In this document: positions 10,784-20,482 of the stretch, in pieces | Position numbering within the stretch: position 1 is the first letter of the stretch | Layout: the number at the start of each line of letters is the position of its first letter | DNA from: Strigops habroptila | Lineage: Eukaryota; Chordata; Aves; Psittaciformes; Psittacidae | Direction of reading: 5' to 3' | Length of the DNA stretch: 64,000 nucleotides | Assembly (NCBI RefSeq): GCF_004027225.2 | Contig: NC_044301.2 | Location: 27,425,234 to 27,489,233 of the forward strand | Translations under genes and position numbers: made by a program | Notes under the pieces: generated by a model | The model's database searches: none | What the model was told of the DNA's origin: nothing | Seen by the model: the letters and a program-made list of their open reading frames with translations, nothing else

Positions 10784-11941
10784 TGTTGTGTGAAAGGGTA
10801 AAATAATTTGGCAGAAAATAAACCCCCTTGCTTTCCAGCTGGTCCTCAGATATTAGAGGGGCTGGGTGCGGCTAGGCTTAGATTCTGAGTGATGCCCAAT
10901 TTGCCACTATCAGTCCGGTCGCATTCAATATATTGAATAATCACGATTCCGGATGCACTAATAGTGCACTGCACCTTCAGTCTAATCGTGCTCACGAACT
11001 AGCACGGCCACACTGAAGGAGCTGGTCGCGTTCAATGAGAGATTTACGATTAGCTACTTAAACAGTGCAGTTTATTAAAGCAACAGATACAGGTTCTTGT
11101 GGATTGCCGGTGATAAATACACTGTCTGCAAAAGCACGTGCAAATAATAAGGTATACAACCGCGCGACAAAGTTATGAATAATACAGCCTGGCTTTAAAG
11201 TATAAAAGTAAAAGTAACTCTATATAGAGATTCCTAATTTTCCCAGGGAAGCACTGGATACAGTGCAAGTCTTACCCAAAGGCGTCCCTATGGGGGGGAA
11301 GAAAGGTCCAGCCCGTCGACCGGTCCCAGGAGTCGAGAGTAGTCAGCTGATGGGGTCTTCCTCGGCTCGTCCATGATGATGTCTTCCCTAAAGCCCCCCA
11401 CTTTTTGGGTCATTTTTATACTATTTTTCACTTTCAAGTTGGAGCTTGAGTGACTCTAGTCATACATACCTTTATTGTTATTGGTGTAAATTTTCCTCGC
11501 TTCGCTTTTAAAGGTATATGCCACAAAAAATTCAAAGAGCATGCTCAAAGAGGGGTGGTCTCACTTTGGAGGTGGGTAGCATTGGAGGTGGAGGTGTGTT
11601 TTCGTATTAAAATGCATTATAATGAAGCAAAGTTCACACAAAGGACAGCATTTTGTCAAAAGATGACAGGCTCAGGGCAGCAAGTATGCAGCTTATCAGT
11701 TTTAAGTACCACCTAGTTCCCATCTCTGCTGGTGTTGGGACAGAGTTTGGCCACAGAATCTCCACTCTGCTCCATCCTCCGTCAAGCAATGTTGCCACGG
11801 GAACCGCTGTGGAGTGAATTCCTGGCATACCACGTGCAGCTGCATCTTACCCTGAAAGTCCGTTTTTCCTTTATGTGTGAGCAATGCTACATTTTTAAAT
11901 CTAAGTTTAATTTTCAAATCATATTCAGTAATTATCCCACA
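10784..11941. mobile_element. Solo LTR of an unidentified ERV family in ERVL gag leader
   Basis: A 1158-bp block starting TGTTGTGTG and ending ATCCCACA, flanked by GTAAA at 10779-10783 and 11942-11946. Sister ERVL copies have the uninterrupted GGGTAAAACACAC, so this is a clean insertion with a 5-bp duplication. No coding potential. It resembles no other LTR in the window and its orientation is unresolved. Confidence 0.78.
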
Positions 11942-11946
11942 GTAAA

Positions 11947-12491
11947 ACACACTCATTATGTGTGCCGACATGCTGATCCCCAGCACAAGCAGCAGGCAGG
12001 TCTCAAGGGTATTCAAAGGCCATCCAAAACCTTCAGAACTCTCAAATGCTGTTGTAAACAGCCTGGTGGGGGAGCGGGGGGTGTAAGTGAATTCCTCCTT
12101 CGTAGGTTGACCCCCCGAGTTAAAAAAAAAGATATGTAATTGCTAAAAAATGACATTATGTACCTCCCATATTATAGAGGTGATGACCACGCTGGGAACG
12201 CAAGCCAGACCAGTTTCATGATCAATGAGTCTATTGTAGTACAAGTCATTACCATGAAGTACAGTGAAACAATAACCTTAGTCCAGGCCCCCCAGCCGAT
12301 AAACACTAAAACAGCAAATACTGGCTTTAAGTAAGCTACACCACGCTGAAACTCTGAGATCAAGCGCAACAACTCTGAGAGCCAATAAATCAACATTGTG
12401 ATGAGTGACCATTAATCTGAAACAATGAATACTTATCTCAAATATTGTTAGACACACTCTGGTCAGATCTGTCTTTATCTCAGCCCTTTGT
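11947..12491 (-). pseudogene. ERVL leader with hydrophobic reading frame
   Basis: Between primer site and gag, the minus strand has an open frame at 12172-12396 with strongly hydrophobic segments (PVFAVLVFIGWGAW, IVSLYFMVMTC), and a second stretch nearer 12016 (LETCLLLVLGISM). The same block is found at 13927-14310, 15769-16230, 37133-37725 and 40078-40594. Function unknown; this copy is broken by indels. Confidence 0.65.
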
Positions 12492-12509
12492 GCCCCACAT
12501 TGGGCACCA
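12492..12509 (-). promoter_or_regulatory. Primer binding site, tRNA-Lys(1,2) type
   Basis: Minus strand reads TGGTGCCCAATGTGGGGC eight bases after the LTR end. This is a near match to the Lys-1,2 primer site TGGCGCCCAACGTGGGGC used by foamy viruses and betaretroviruses. Confidence 0.7.
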
Positions 12510-12517
12510 CAAAGAAC

Positions 12518-13081
12518 TGTCGTGGTTTAAGCCCAGCTGGTAAGTCGGAACCATGCAGCCACTCACTCACTCCCCCCCCTTCTTCCCCCCCCCCCACTCA
12601 TGGAGGGATGGGGAGGAGAATCAAATGAATGTAACTCCCACAGCTTAAGAACAGTCCAGTAACCAAGGTATAATACAAAATCACTACTGCTACCACCAAT
12701 AATAATAATTAGGGAAAAAACAAGGGGCAAGGATACAATTGCTCGCCACCTGCCAACCGATACCCAGCCCGACCCAAGCAGCGATCTGGGCCTTCCGTGT
12801 AACTCTCCCCACTTTATATACTGGGCATGACGTGCTGTGGTATGGAATACCCCTTTGGCTAGTTTGGCTCAGGTGTCCTGTCTCTGCTTCCTCCCGGCTT
12901 CCCCTCCTCCCTGGCAGAGCATGAGACTGAGAAAGTCCTTGGTCGGAGTAAGCATTACTTAGCAACAACTGAAAACATTGGTGTGTTATCAGCATTGTTC
13001 CCAGGCTGAAAGTCAAAAACACAGCACTGTACCAGCTACTAAGAAGGAGAAAAAATGGCTGCTGTAGCTGAACCCAGGGCA
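12518..13081 (-). mobile_element. 5' LTR of the minus-strand ERVL provirus
   Basis: 564 bp, TGTCGTGG ... GAACCCAGGGCA on the plus strand. It contains a TATA-like GTATATAA equivalent near 12813 (plus-strand TTTATATAC). Followed by the duplicated ATTTT and older CR1. Confidence 0.85.
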
Positions 13082-13183
13082 ATTTTAGAAAGGCATTTTA
13101 GATACTGTCTCTCACAGCATCCTTCTTGACGGTTACACAGTGCACTGAGTGAAGGGGCTCAAGGGGTTGTAGTGAATGGGGCC
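13082..13183 (+). mobile_element. Old CR1 fragment, right half of the ERVL target
   Basis: ATTTTAGAAAGGCATTTTAGATACTG continues the CR1 broken at 1945 (compare 44705-44755). It is cut again at 13184 by another LTR. Confidence 0.7.
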
Positions 13184-14718
13184 TGTCCTGGTTTCATCTG
13201 GGAGAGTTAATTTTCTTTCTAGTAGCTGGCACAGTGCTGTGTTTTGGATTTAGTCTGAAAATAATGTTGATAACGCACCAATGTTTTAGTTGTTGCTAAG
13301 TAGTGCTTACCTTAGCCAAGGACTTTGCAGTCTCTCATGCTCCACCAGTGAGAAGGGGCACAAGAAGCCGGGAGGAAGCAGAGACAGGACACCTGACCCA
13401 AACTATCCAAAGGGCTATTCCATACCATAGCATGTCATGCTCAGTGTATAAACTGGGTGGAGTTAGCTGGAAGGGGCCAATCGCTGCTTGGGTCGGGGTG
13501 GGTATCAGTCACCAGGTGGTGAGCAATTGTATTGGGCATCACTCTTATTTTTTTTGGGGGGGGGGTTGGTTTTGGTTTTTTGTGAGGTTTTTTTCCTTTA
13601 ATTTTATATCTCTCCTTGTTATTTCACTTATTATTAGTTGCATTAGTATTATATTGTACTTTATTTTTTAAACTGTTCTTATCTCAACCCATGGGTTTTA
13701 CATTCTTCCGATTCTTCTCCCCATTCTGCCTGGGGATGGGAGAGGGGTGGTGAGTGAGCATCTGAATGGTACTTAGTTACTGGCTGGGTTTAAACCATGA
13801 CAGTTCTTTTGGGTGTCCAACGTGGGGCATGAAGGGTTGAGATGATAACAACAGATGTGACCAGAGTGTGTCAAAACAAATTTGTTATAAGCATTCATTG
13901 TATTGGTTTAATAGTCGCTGGTCACAATGTTGATGTATTTGCTCTCAGAGTTGTTGCTCTTTGTCTCAGAGTTGCATTATGTAACACATTACTTGCATCA
14001 TTCATTCACTATTTTGGTGTTATCAGCTTCGGGGCCTGGGCTAAGGTTCTCGTTGTACTTTATAACAGTGTCTTGTGATACGATAGAATTGCTGGTCATG
14101 AAACTGATCTAGTATGTGTATTCGGCATGGCCATCACCTCTATACTTTGGGAGCCATCTAATGGGAACTATTACTAATTATACCTTTTGCCTTTTCTCCT
14201 CGGTGGGCAAACATACAGAGGAGACATCCTCCCACATCTTCCCTGCAAGGCTGTTTACAGCAGCATTTGAGAATTTCAAACATCCTGAATATCCTTTGAG
14301 TACCCTTTAAACCAACCTCGTTCTTTAGTTAGTAACCAGCATGTTGTTGAAATGGTTCATGTCTTGTTTAAGGTTAAACAACTATCTAAGAATATCACCA
14401 AGAGATCTTCCCCAAGGCTGGATAGTTATGAGTGGCAGGGTGTGTGGGATAGTATGGGCAAATACCTAGGACAGTGGGCACCTCCAATGTTTTGGAACTT
14501 CACCTCTGAAGAAGTGTGAAATCTGGAAAACCTAGTAAAATATTTGGGAAAAGTATGCTGTTGCCCTGGCAATTCCAGAGAGGCACAAATTACTGCAATG
14601 TGCTGGGGCCTAGCTCATGACTACTGAGCCCTGCTCAACACTATCTAGCACCCTCAAGGGGAAAAGAAGGTCTCTGGATCTGATGGCAAAGCAACAGAAA
14701 CTGCGGCTACTTCAACAC
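13184..14718 (+). mobile_element. ERVL remnant: 5' LTR, primer site, leader, start of gag
   Basis: LTR 13184-13802 (TGTCCTGG ... AAACCATGACA; 619 bp, more divergent and longer than its relatives, with a T/G-rich insert near 13540-13610). The primer-site-like GGGTGTCCAACGTGGGGC is at 13811-13828. The hydrophobic leader frame runs 13927-14310. Gag N-terminus (DSYEWQGVWDSMGKYLG) spans about 14400-14718 with stops. The rest of the provirus is missing; the sequence passes directly into an older minus-strand CR1. Confidence 0.8.
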
Positions 14719-15090
14719 TGGTCACCTTGTTGTAGAAGATCAGGTTGGTCAAGCAAGACCCTTCATGAACCCGTGCTTGACTGGGCCTGAACCCACACGT
14801 TTTCCTGCACATGCTGTATGATCTCACTTAGGATGATCTGCTCCATGACCTTCCCTGGCATTGAGGTCAGGCTGACAGGCCTGTAGTTTCTGGGGTCTTC
14901 CTTCCTGCACTTTTTGTAGAGAGGCATCATGCTGGCCAACCTCTAATCCCCTGGGACCTGCCCACTAGACCAGAACTGCTGAGAAATGATGGAGAGTGGC
15001 TTAGCAAGCTCCTCTGCCAGCTCCTTCAGCACTCTTGGGTGGCCCATCCAGCACCATAGACCTTGTATGTCTAAGCGGAGCAGGAGGTCA
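14719..15090 (-). mobile_element. Old CR1, RT portion, left of the provirus insertion
   Basis: Minus-strand CR1 RT sequence of a divergent subfamily ([16 protein letters not shown] segment, DWRLASMMPLYK-type segment). It ends with GGTCA and continues at 19030 after the provirus. Many stops; inert. Confidence 0.8.
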
Positions 15091-15658
15091 TGTCCTGGGT
15101 TCAGCTATAGAAGTCATTTTTCTCCTTCTTAGTAGCTGGTGCAATGCTGTGTTTTTTAACTTTCAGCCTGGGAACAACGCTGATAACACTGATGTTTTTA
15201 GTTGTTGCTAAGTGATGTTTATTCCAACCAAGGACTTTCTCAGTCTCATGCTCTGCCAGGGAGGAGGGGAAGCCGGGAGGAAACAGAGACAGGACACCTG
15301 ACCCAAACTAGCCAAAGGGGTATTCCATACCATGGCACATCATGCCCAGTATATAAACCGGGGGGGAGTTACCTGGAAGGCTGAGATCACTGCTCGGGAC
15401 GGGCTGGGTATCGGTCGGCGGGTGGTGAGCAATTGTATCCTCTCCCCTTGTTATTTCCCTTATCGTTATTATCATTGGTGGTAGCAGTAGTGGTTTTGTA
15501 TTACACCTTAGTTACTGGACTGTTCTTATCTCAACCCGTGGGAGCCACATTCTTCCGATTCTCCTCCCCATCCCTCTGGGAGCGGGGGGAGGAAGAAGGG
15601 GGGGAGTGAGCGAGCGGCTGTGTGGTTCTGAGTTACCGGCTGAGCTCAAACCACAACA
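15091..15658 (+). mobile_element. 5' LTR of the ERVL provirus
   Basis: 568 bp, TGTCCTGGGTTCAGC ... AAACCACAACA. A TATATAAACC promoter-like box lies at about 15350-15359. The G/C-rich tract GGGGGGAGTGAGCGAGCGG is near the end. Confidence 0.92.
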
Positions 15659-15666
15659 GTTCTTTG

Positions 15667-15684
15667 TGACGCCCAAAGTGGGGC
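15667..15684 (+). promoter_or_regulatory. Primer binding site, tRNA-Lys(1,2) type
   Basis: TGACGCCCAAAGTGGGGC, 16 of 18 positions as the Lys-1,2 site, eight bases downstream of the LTR. It is the best placed candidate in this element. Confidence 0.65.
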
Positions 15685-15720
15685 ACGAAGGGTTGAGATA
15701 ACGACCGATCTGACCAGAGT

Positions 15721-16677
15721 GTGTCTAATCATATTTGTGATAAGCACTCATTGTTACTACTCATCACAATGGTGATTATTTGGCTCTCAGACTTGTTGCG
15801 CTTGATCTCAGAGTTTCAGCATGTTGTACCTTACTTAAAGCCAGTATTCGCTGTTTTAGCATTTATCGGCTGGGGGGCCTGGGCTAAGGTTCTTGTTTCA
15901 CTGTACTTCATGGTAATGACTTGTACTACAATAGACTCACTCATCATGAAACTGGTCCGGTTTGTGCTTCCAGTGTGGCCATCAGCTCTATACTTTGGGA
16001 GGTATATAATGAAATATTTTAGCAATTGCATATCTTTTTTTTTCTCCTCGGTGGGTCAACTTATGAAGGAGGCATTCCCTTTCACCCCCCGTTCCCCCAC
16101 CAGCCTATTTGCAACAGCAGTTGAGAGTTCTGAAGGTTTTAGATGGCCTTTGAATACCCTTGAAACCTGCCTGCTGATTGTGCTGGGGATCAGAATGTTG
16201 GCAAACGTACGGAGTGTGTTTTACCCACGGCCATCCCGCCCTGGGAACACCCTGTTTCGTCTGATCTTGAAAGTTAAGCAGTATCGGGTTCGAATCTGGT
16301 CTAGGGTTAGACGACGATATAGGAGGACCACCAAGAGATTTTCCCTGAGGCTGGACAGTCATGAGTGGCAGGGTGTGTGGGATAGTATGGGCAAGTATGT
16401 AGGCCAGTGGGCCCCTCCAGTGCTTTGGAACTTCACCCCTGAACAAGTGCAACATCCGGAAAAACTAGTAAAACACTTAAACGACGTGTGCTGTTGTTCT
16501 GTTTATATCAGAGAGGGACAACTCGCTGCAACGTGCTGGGGCTTGGCCTACGCCTACAGAGCCCTGCTCAACACTATCCAGCACCTTCAAAGGGGAAAAA
16601 TGTCTCTGGATCTGATGGCAAAGCAAAACACAATGCAGCTACGCCAACTACAAGCACAGCAGCTGCTCAAACCCTGA
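15721..16677 (+). CDS. ERVL hydrophobic leader fused in frame to Gag N-terminus (318 codons)
   Basis: The frame opens before Met 15769 (MVIIWLSDLL), which lines up with starts in sister copies. Residues about 45-75 are hydrophobic (PVFAVLAFIGWGAW, VLVSLYFMVMTC). A second region follows (YFSNCISFFFSSVG) and a third (CLLIVLGIRM), suggesting two or three membrane segments. Then comes a basic region (RIWSRVRRRYRR) and Gag sequence with WQGVWDSMGKY and KLVKHLNDV. The frame breaks near 16594-16600, where a short A-run is two bases shorter than in the minus-strand sister; gag goes on in another frame. Whether the hydrophobic part is a separate leader protein or an N-terminal Gag domain is unknown. 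I know no described function. Confidence 0.6.
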   Translation: MSNHICDKHSLLLLITMVIIWLSDLLRLISEFQHVVPYLKPVFAVLAFIGWGAWAKVLVSLYFMVMTCTTIDSLIMKLVRFVLPVWPSALYFGRYIMKYFSNCISFFFSSVGQLMKEAFPFTPRSPTSLFATAVESSEGFRWPLNTLETCLLIVLGIRMLANVRSVFYPRPSRPGNTLFRLILKVKQYRVRIWSRVRRRYRRTTKRFSLRLDSHEWQGVWDSMGKYVGQWAPPVLWNFTPEQVQHPEKLVKHLNDVCCCSVYIREGQLAATCWGLAYAYRALLNTIQHLQRGKMSLDLMAKQNTMQLRQLQAQQLLKP

Positions 16678-18093
16678 CCACAACAGACAACACAACTACT
16701 CCAACTTCGAATACAGCAGCTACACCAACCCCAGTGACAAGCAGAGTAGCTACTCAAACCCCGACAGCAACAGACATTTCAGCTGTTGGTGTTACTCAAC
16801 CCCCAAGCACAACAGCTGCACCAACCCCGGCAACAGACACTGCAGCCACTCCAACCCTAGTGGCAGATGCTGCAGCCACTCCAATCCTAGTTGCAGACAC
16901 TGCAGTCACTCCAACCACAGTGACAAACACTGCAGCTAAACCAAATGGCCAGTTTGTGACAATGTCTGTTGCCCCTGTAAGCAAAAGCAAACGAGAGGCA
17001 CAAAGAGAAACCTGTGAAGCGAAGAAAGATGAAGACCCAATGCCGTTACTACACGGAACAGGATCTGAACAAGAGTTACTACTACGTGGATCAGAGGAAG
17101 AGGAAGAAGAAGAAGAGGTGACTTCTCGACCCCGGACCTCAACCGAGCTGCAGAATATGCGAAAAGATTTCACCCGTCTTCCAGGGGAGCACATTGTCAC
17201 CTGGTTGCTCCGATGCTGGGACAATGGGGCCGATGGTCACGAACTAGAAGGTAGGGAAGCCAAGCAGCTGGGATCACTTGCTAGGGAAGGAGGAATTGAC
17301 AAAGCGATTGCAAGAGAGAAGCAAGCCCTCAGCCATTGGAGGCAGCTCTTGGCACCTGTGAAGGAAAGGTTTCCCTACAAGGATGATGTTATGTGCCACT
17401 CAGCCAGGTGGACCACGATAGAGAAAGGCATCCAGTCCCTGAGGGAATCAGCCATTCTAGAGATGATCTATCGTAGGCCGGATGCCAGGAACGCATCCGT
17501 AGATCCAGATGAAGTCGAATGTACATGACCCATGTGGCGGAAACTTACACAGAGTGCACCATCATCATATGCCCACTCATGGGCATCAATGACCTGGAAT
17601 GATGGAGTATCACCAACAGTGGATTACCTGATTCGTCAACTCCGAGAGTTTGAAGACAATCTCACCCCTTCCATCATTTCACCTGTGGAAAATCTGTCCC
17701 ACGAGTTCAAACAATTGAGAGACGATTTATCCGATCTATCCAGCTCCCCACGCGTACCAACCCATCTCTCAGCTATTAACAGAAGGCGCCCTACTGCTCG
17801 AGAAAGAAAATATAGGAGGACCACGCCACGTGCCACCCTATGGTTTTACCTGCGGGATCACGGAGAAGACATGAGAAAGTGGGATGGAAAACCTACCTCA
17901 GTTCTGGAGCAACGGGTGCGTGAACTGAAGAGGAGAACAATGGTCGAGGATGATCCTCCCAGGAAAGCTGCTGCTTCAGTCTCTGGTGAGTAGTTTCCCA
18001 GATGGAGTGGAAGAGCTGATTTTACTCCAGCTCCTGTGATAAGGAATACTAATCCCTTTCTACAAGACATAAGTGGAGAATTTTATGATCACT
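16488..18093 (+). pseudogene. ERVL gag, main part, broken
   Basis: The open stretch 16488-17528 includes an Ala/Thr/Pro tandem linker (about 16640-16950; units such as AATPTLVADA), a basic patch KSKREAQRE, an acidic run of Glu encoded at 17092-17119, and the conserved block WTTIEKGIQSLRESAI. It ends at TGA 17526-17528. A second stretch 17532-17993 carries the C-terminal part and stops at TAG 17991-17993. Residual coding sequence continues to FLQDISG near 18070. No zinc knuckle. The core protein of a defective provirus. Confidence 0.75.
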
Positions 18094-18119
18094 ATTAGAG
18101 GGGCCCTGCCTCCAGCCAG

Positions 18120-18683
18120 GTGGAGGAGAGGGACAATCGGGTTTACTGGACTGTGTGGATCAGATGGCCTGGCACATCAGTCCCACAGGAGTATAAGGCT
18201 CTAGTAGATACCGGTGCACAGTGTGACCTGATGCCATCAAGGTATCAAGGGGTGAAACCCATTTATATTTCTGGAGGGACAGGAGGATCCCAAGCGTTAA
18301 CTATACTGGAAGCTGAAATCAGCCTGACTGGGAGGAAGTGGCAAAAGCACCCCATTGTGACTGGTCCAGGGGCTCCATGCATCCTTGGCATAGACTATCT
18401 CAGGAGAGGGTACTTCAAAGACCCAAAAGGGTATAGATGGGCTTTTGGTATTGCTGCCTTGGAAACAGAGGAAATTAAGCAGCTGTCCCCCTTGCCCGGT
18501 CTCTCAGAGGATCCTTCTGTTGTGGGGTTGCTGAAGGTCGAAGAACAACAAGTGCCAATTGCAACCACAACAGTGCACCGGCGGCAATATCGCGCCAACC
18601 GAGACTCCCTGATTCCCATCCATAAGCTGATCCGTAGACTGGAGAGCCAAGGAGCGATCAGCAGGACACCTGACCCAAACTAG
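18120..18683 (+). pseudogene. ERVL protease and RT start, fused to LTR by deletion
   Basis: Begins MEERDNRVYWTVWIRWPG, with the protease active site VDTGAQ near residue 30 and the downstream APCILGIDYLRRGYF segment. It closely parallels 5682-7355 (minus) and 41893-42456. The frame runs into RT's first residues (about 18640-18660) and then reads a few codons of LTR before stopping at 18683. RT catalytic residues are absent. Confidence 0.82.
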
Positions 18684-19029
18684 CCAAAGGGGTATTCCAT
18701 ACCACAGCACGTCATGCCCAGTGTATAAACCGGGGGGAGTTACCCGGAAGGCCCAGATCACTGCTTGGGTCGGGCTGGATATCATTCGGCAGGTGGTGAG
18801 CAATTGTATCCTCTCCCCTTGTTATATCCCTTATCGTTATTATCATTGGTGGTAGCAGTAGTGGTTTTGTATTACACCTTAGTTACTGTACTGTTCTTAT
18901 CTCAACCCGTGGGAGTCACATTCTTCTGATTCTCCTCCCCATCCCTCTGGGAGCGGGGGGAGGAAGAAGGGGGGGAGTGAGCGAGCGGCTGCGTGGTTCT
19001 CAGTTACTGGCTGGGCTTAAACCACAACA
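18662..19029 (+). mobile_element. 3' LTR of the ERVL provirus, 5' part deleted
   Basis: Enters the LTR at CAGGACACCTGACCC (equivalent to about 15286) and ends ...AAACCACAACA, then the duplicated GGTCA. It differs from the 5' LTR at scattered positions. Confidence 0.9.
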
Positions 19030-20478
19030 GGTCACTAACAATTTCTTGCTGGATTATGGGGATTTCAATCAGTTCCCCGTCTCTGTCTTCCAACTCAGGG
19101 GACTGAATACCCTGAGGATGGCTGGTTTGACTATTAATGACTGAGGTAAAGGCAGCATTATATACCTCAGCCTTTTCCTCATTCTTTGTCACTAGGTTTC
19201 CCCCAGTATCCAGTAAAGGATAGAGGCTCTCCTTGGTCCTCCTTTTATCACTAAAATATTCGTAAAAATTTTTTAATTATATAGTAGTGGTCAGATTAAG
19301 TTCCATCTGTGCCTTCGCCTTTCTAATTTTCTCCCTGCATAACCTAATGACATCCTTGTACTCCTCATGGGGTGACAGTCCCTTCTTCCACAGGTGATAG
19401 ATTCTCTTTTTTTTTTTCCTGAGTTCTAGCACTATCTCCCTGTTCAGCCAGGCTGGTCTTATTCCCCAACACACATGGGAACCGCCTGCTCCTGCATCTT
19501 TAAGATTTCATTCTTGAAGACTCTCCAGCCTTCCCAGACCCCTTTGTCCTTCAGTAATGTTTCCCAAGGAATTTTCCCAGTGTCCTAAACATGCCAAAGT
19601 CAGCCCTCTGAAAGTCTAAGGTGGCAGTTTTGCTGACCTTCTTCCCAACTTTTCCAAGGATTGAAAATTCTGTCATTTTGTGATCGCTTTGCCCAAGACG
19701 GCCTCCAACCATCACATCACTCACCAGTCCTTCTCTGCGAACAGCATATCTAGCTGGGCATCTCCCCTAGTTGGCTCACTCAACAACTGAGTCAGGAAGT
19801 TATCTTCCACATGCTCTAAGAACCTCTTGGATGGTTTCCTCTCTGCTGTATTGTATTTCCAGCAAACGTCTGGTAGGTTCAAGTCCCCCACGAGAACAAG
19901 GGCTAGCGACTGTGAAACTTCTCCCAGTCGTTTGAACAATGCTTCATCCATAGCTTCATCCTGGTTAGGTGGTCTATAATGGACTGCTACCAGGATATCA
20001 GCTTGGTTGGCCTTCCCCCTGATCCACAAACATTCAACCTTCTCACAACATTAAGTTCCAGGCAATCAATGTACTCCCTGACATACAATGCAACCCCACC
20101 ACCTATTTTTCCTTGCCTATCCCTTCTGAAGAGCTTGTAGCCATTCATTCCAGCACTTCAATCATGTGAATTGTCCCACCACGTTTCTGTGATGGCGACT
20201 ATGTCCTGGTTTTCCTGCTGCACAATGGCTTCCAGCACCTCCTGTTTGTTGCCCATGCTGCAAGCATCGGCATAGATGCATTTAAGTTGCTCTGTGGATC
20301 TGGCCTCCAACAGTGGCATGCTACCCCCGGCTCATTTCTAGTGACCCTGGTTTTATCCCCTTCCCCCTTCAAACCTAGTTTAAAGCCCTCTCTATGAGCC
20401 CTGCTAGCTCCTGGGCTAGGGACCTTTTCCCCCTTTGCAACTGGCATACCCCATCTGCCACCAGCAGGCCTGGTGCCG
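19030..20478 (-). mobile_element. Old CR1, endonuclease portion, right of the provirus insertion
   Basis: Continuation of 14719-15090. Recognisable minus-strand pieces are NLVTKNEEKAEVYNAAFTSV (19140-19200), WLNREIVLELRKKKKR (19400-19450) and the endonuclease segment VLVGDLNLPDVCW near 19870-19900. Frames are short and broken. A different subfamily from the CR1s at 2170, 8511 and 24150. It abuts the 3' tail of another CR1 at 20483. Confidence 0.82.
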
Positions 20479-20482
20479 TGTA

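Larger units (their letters stand above)
1946..13081 (-). mobile_element. ERVL provirus (minus strand) with nested CR1s and a foreign LTR
   Basis: Bounded by ATTTT at 1941-1945 and 13082-13086, which I read as the 5-bp target duplication, inside one older CR1. Order on the minus strand: 5' LTR 12518-13081, primer site 12492-12509, hydrophobic leader frame, gag, protease-RT, RNase H, start of integrase, then a break at about 4772. A plus-strand CR1 (2170-4772) stands where the rest of integrase, the 3' noncoding region and most of the 3' LTR should be. The 3' LTR survives as 1946-2169. Further insertions are a CR1 at 8511-10140 and an LTR at 10784-11941. The gene order and RT type fit the spuma-like class III (ERVL) group. 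Confidence 0.8.
15091..19029 (+). mobile_element. ERVL provirus with 5-bp target duplication and pol-to-LTR deletion
   Basis: Flanked by GGTCA at 15086-15090 and 19030-19034, inside an old CR1. Structure: complete 5' LTR (15091-15658), primer site, leader, gag, protease, first codons of RT, then a direct jump at 18662-18667 into the middle of the 3' LTR. CAGGAC is shared by both sides of the junction, so most of pol was lost by a microhomology deletion. Confidence 0.92.

Noticed and set aside
15721..16677. 318-codon frame as a host membrane-protein gene
   Set aside because: It starts just after an LTR and primer site, continues into Gag, and recurs only within ERVL elements.
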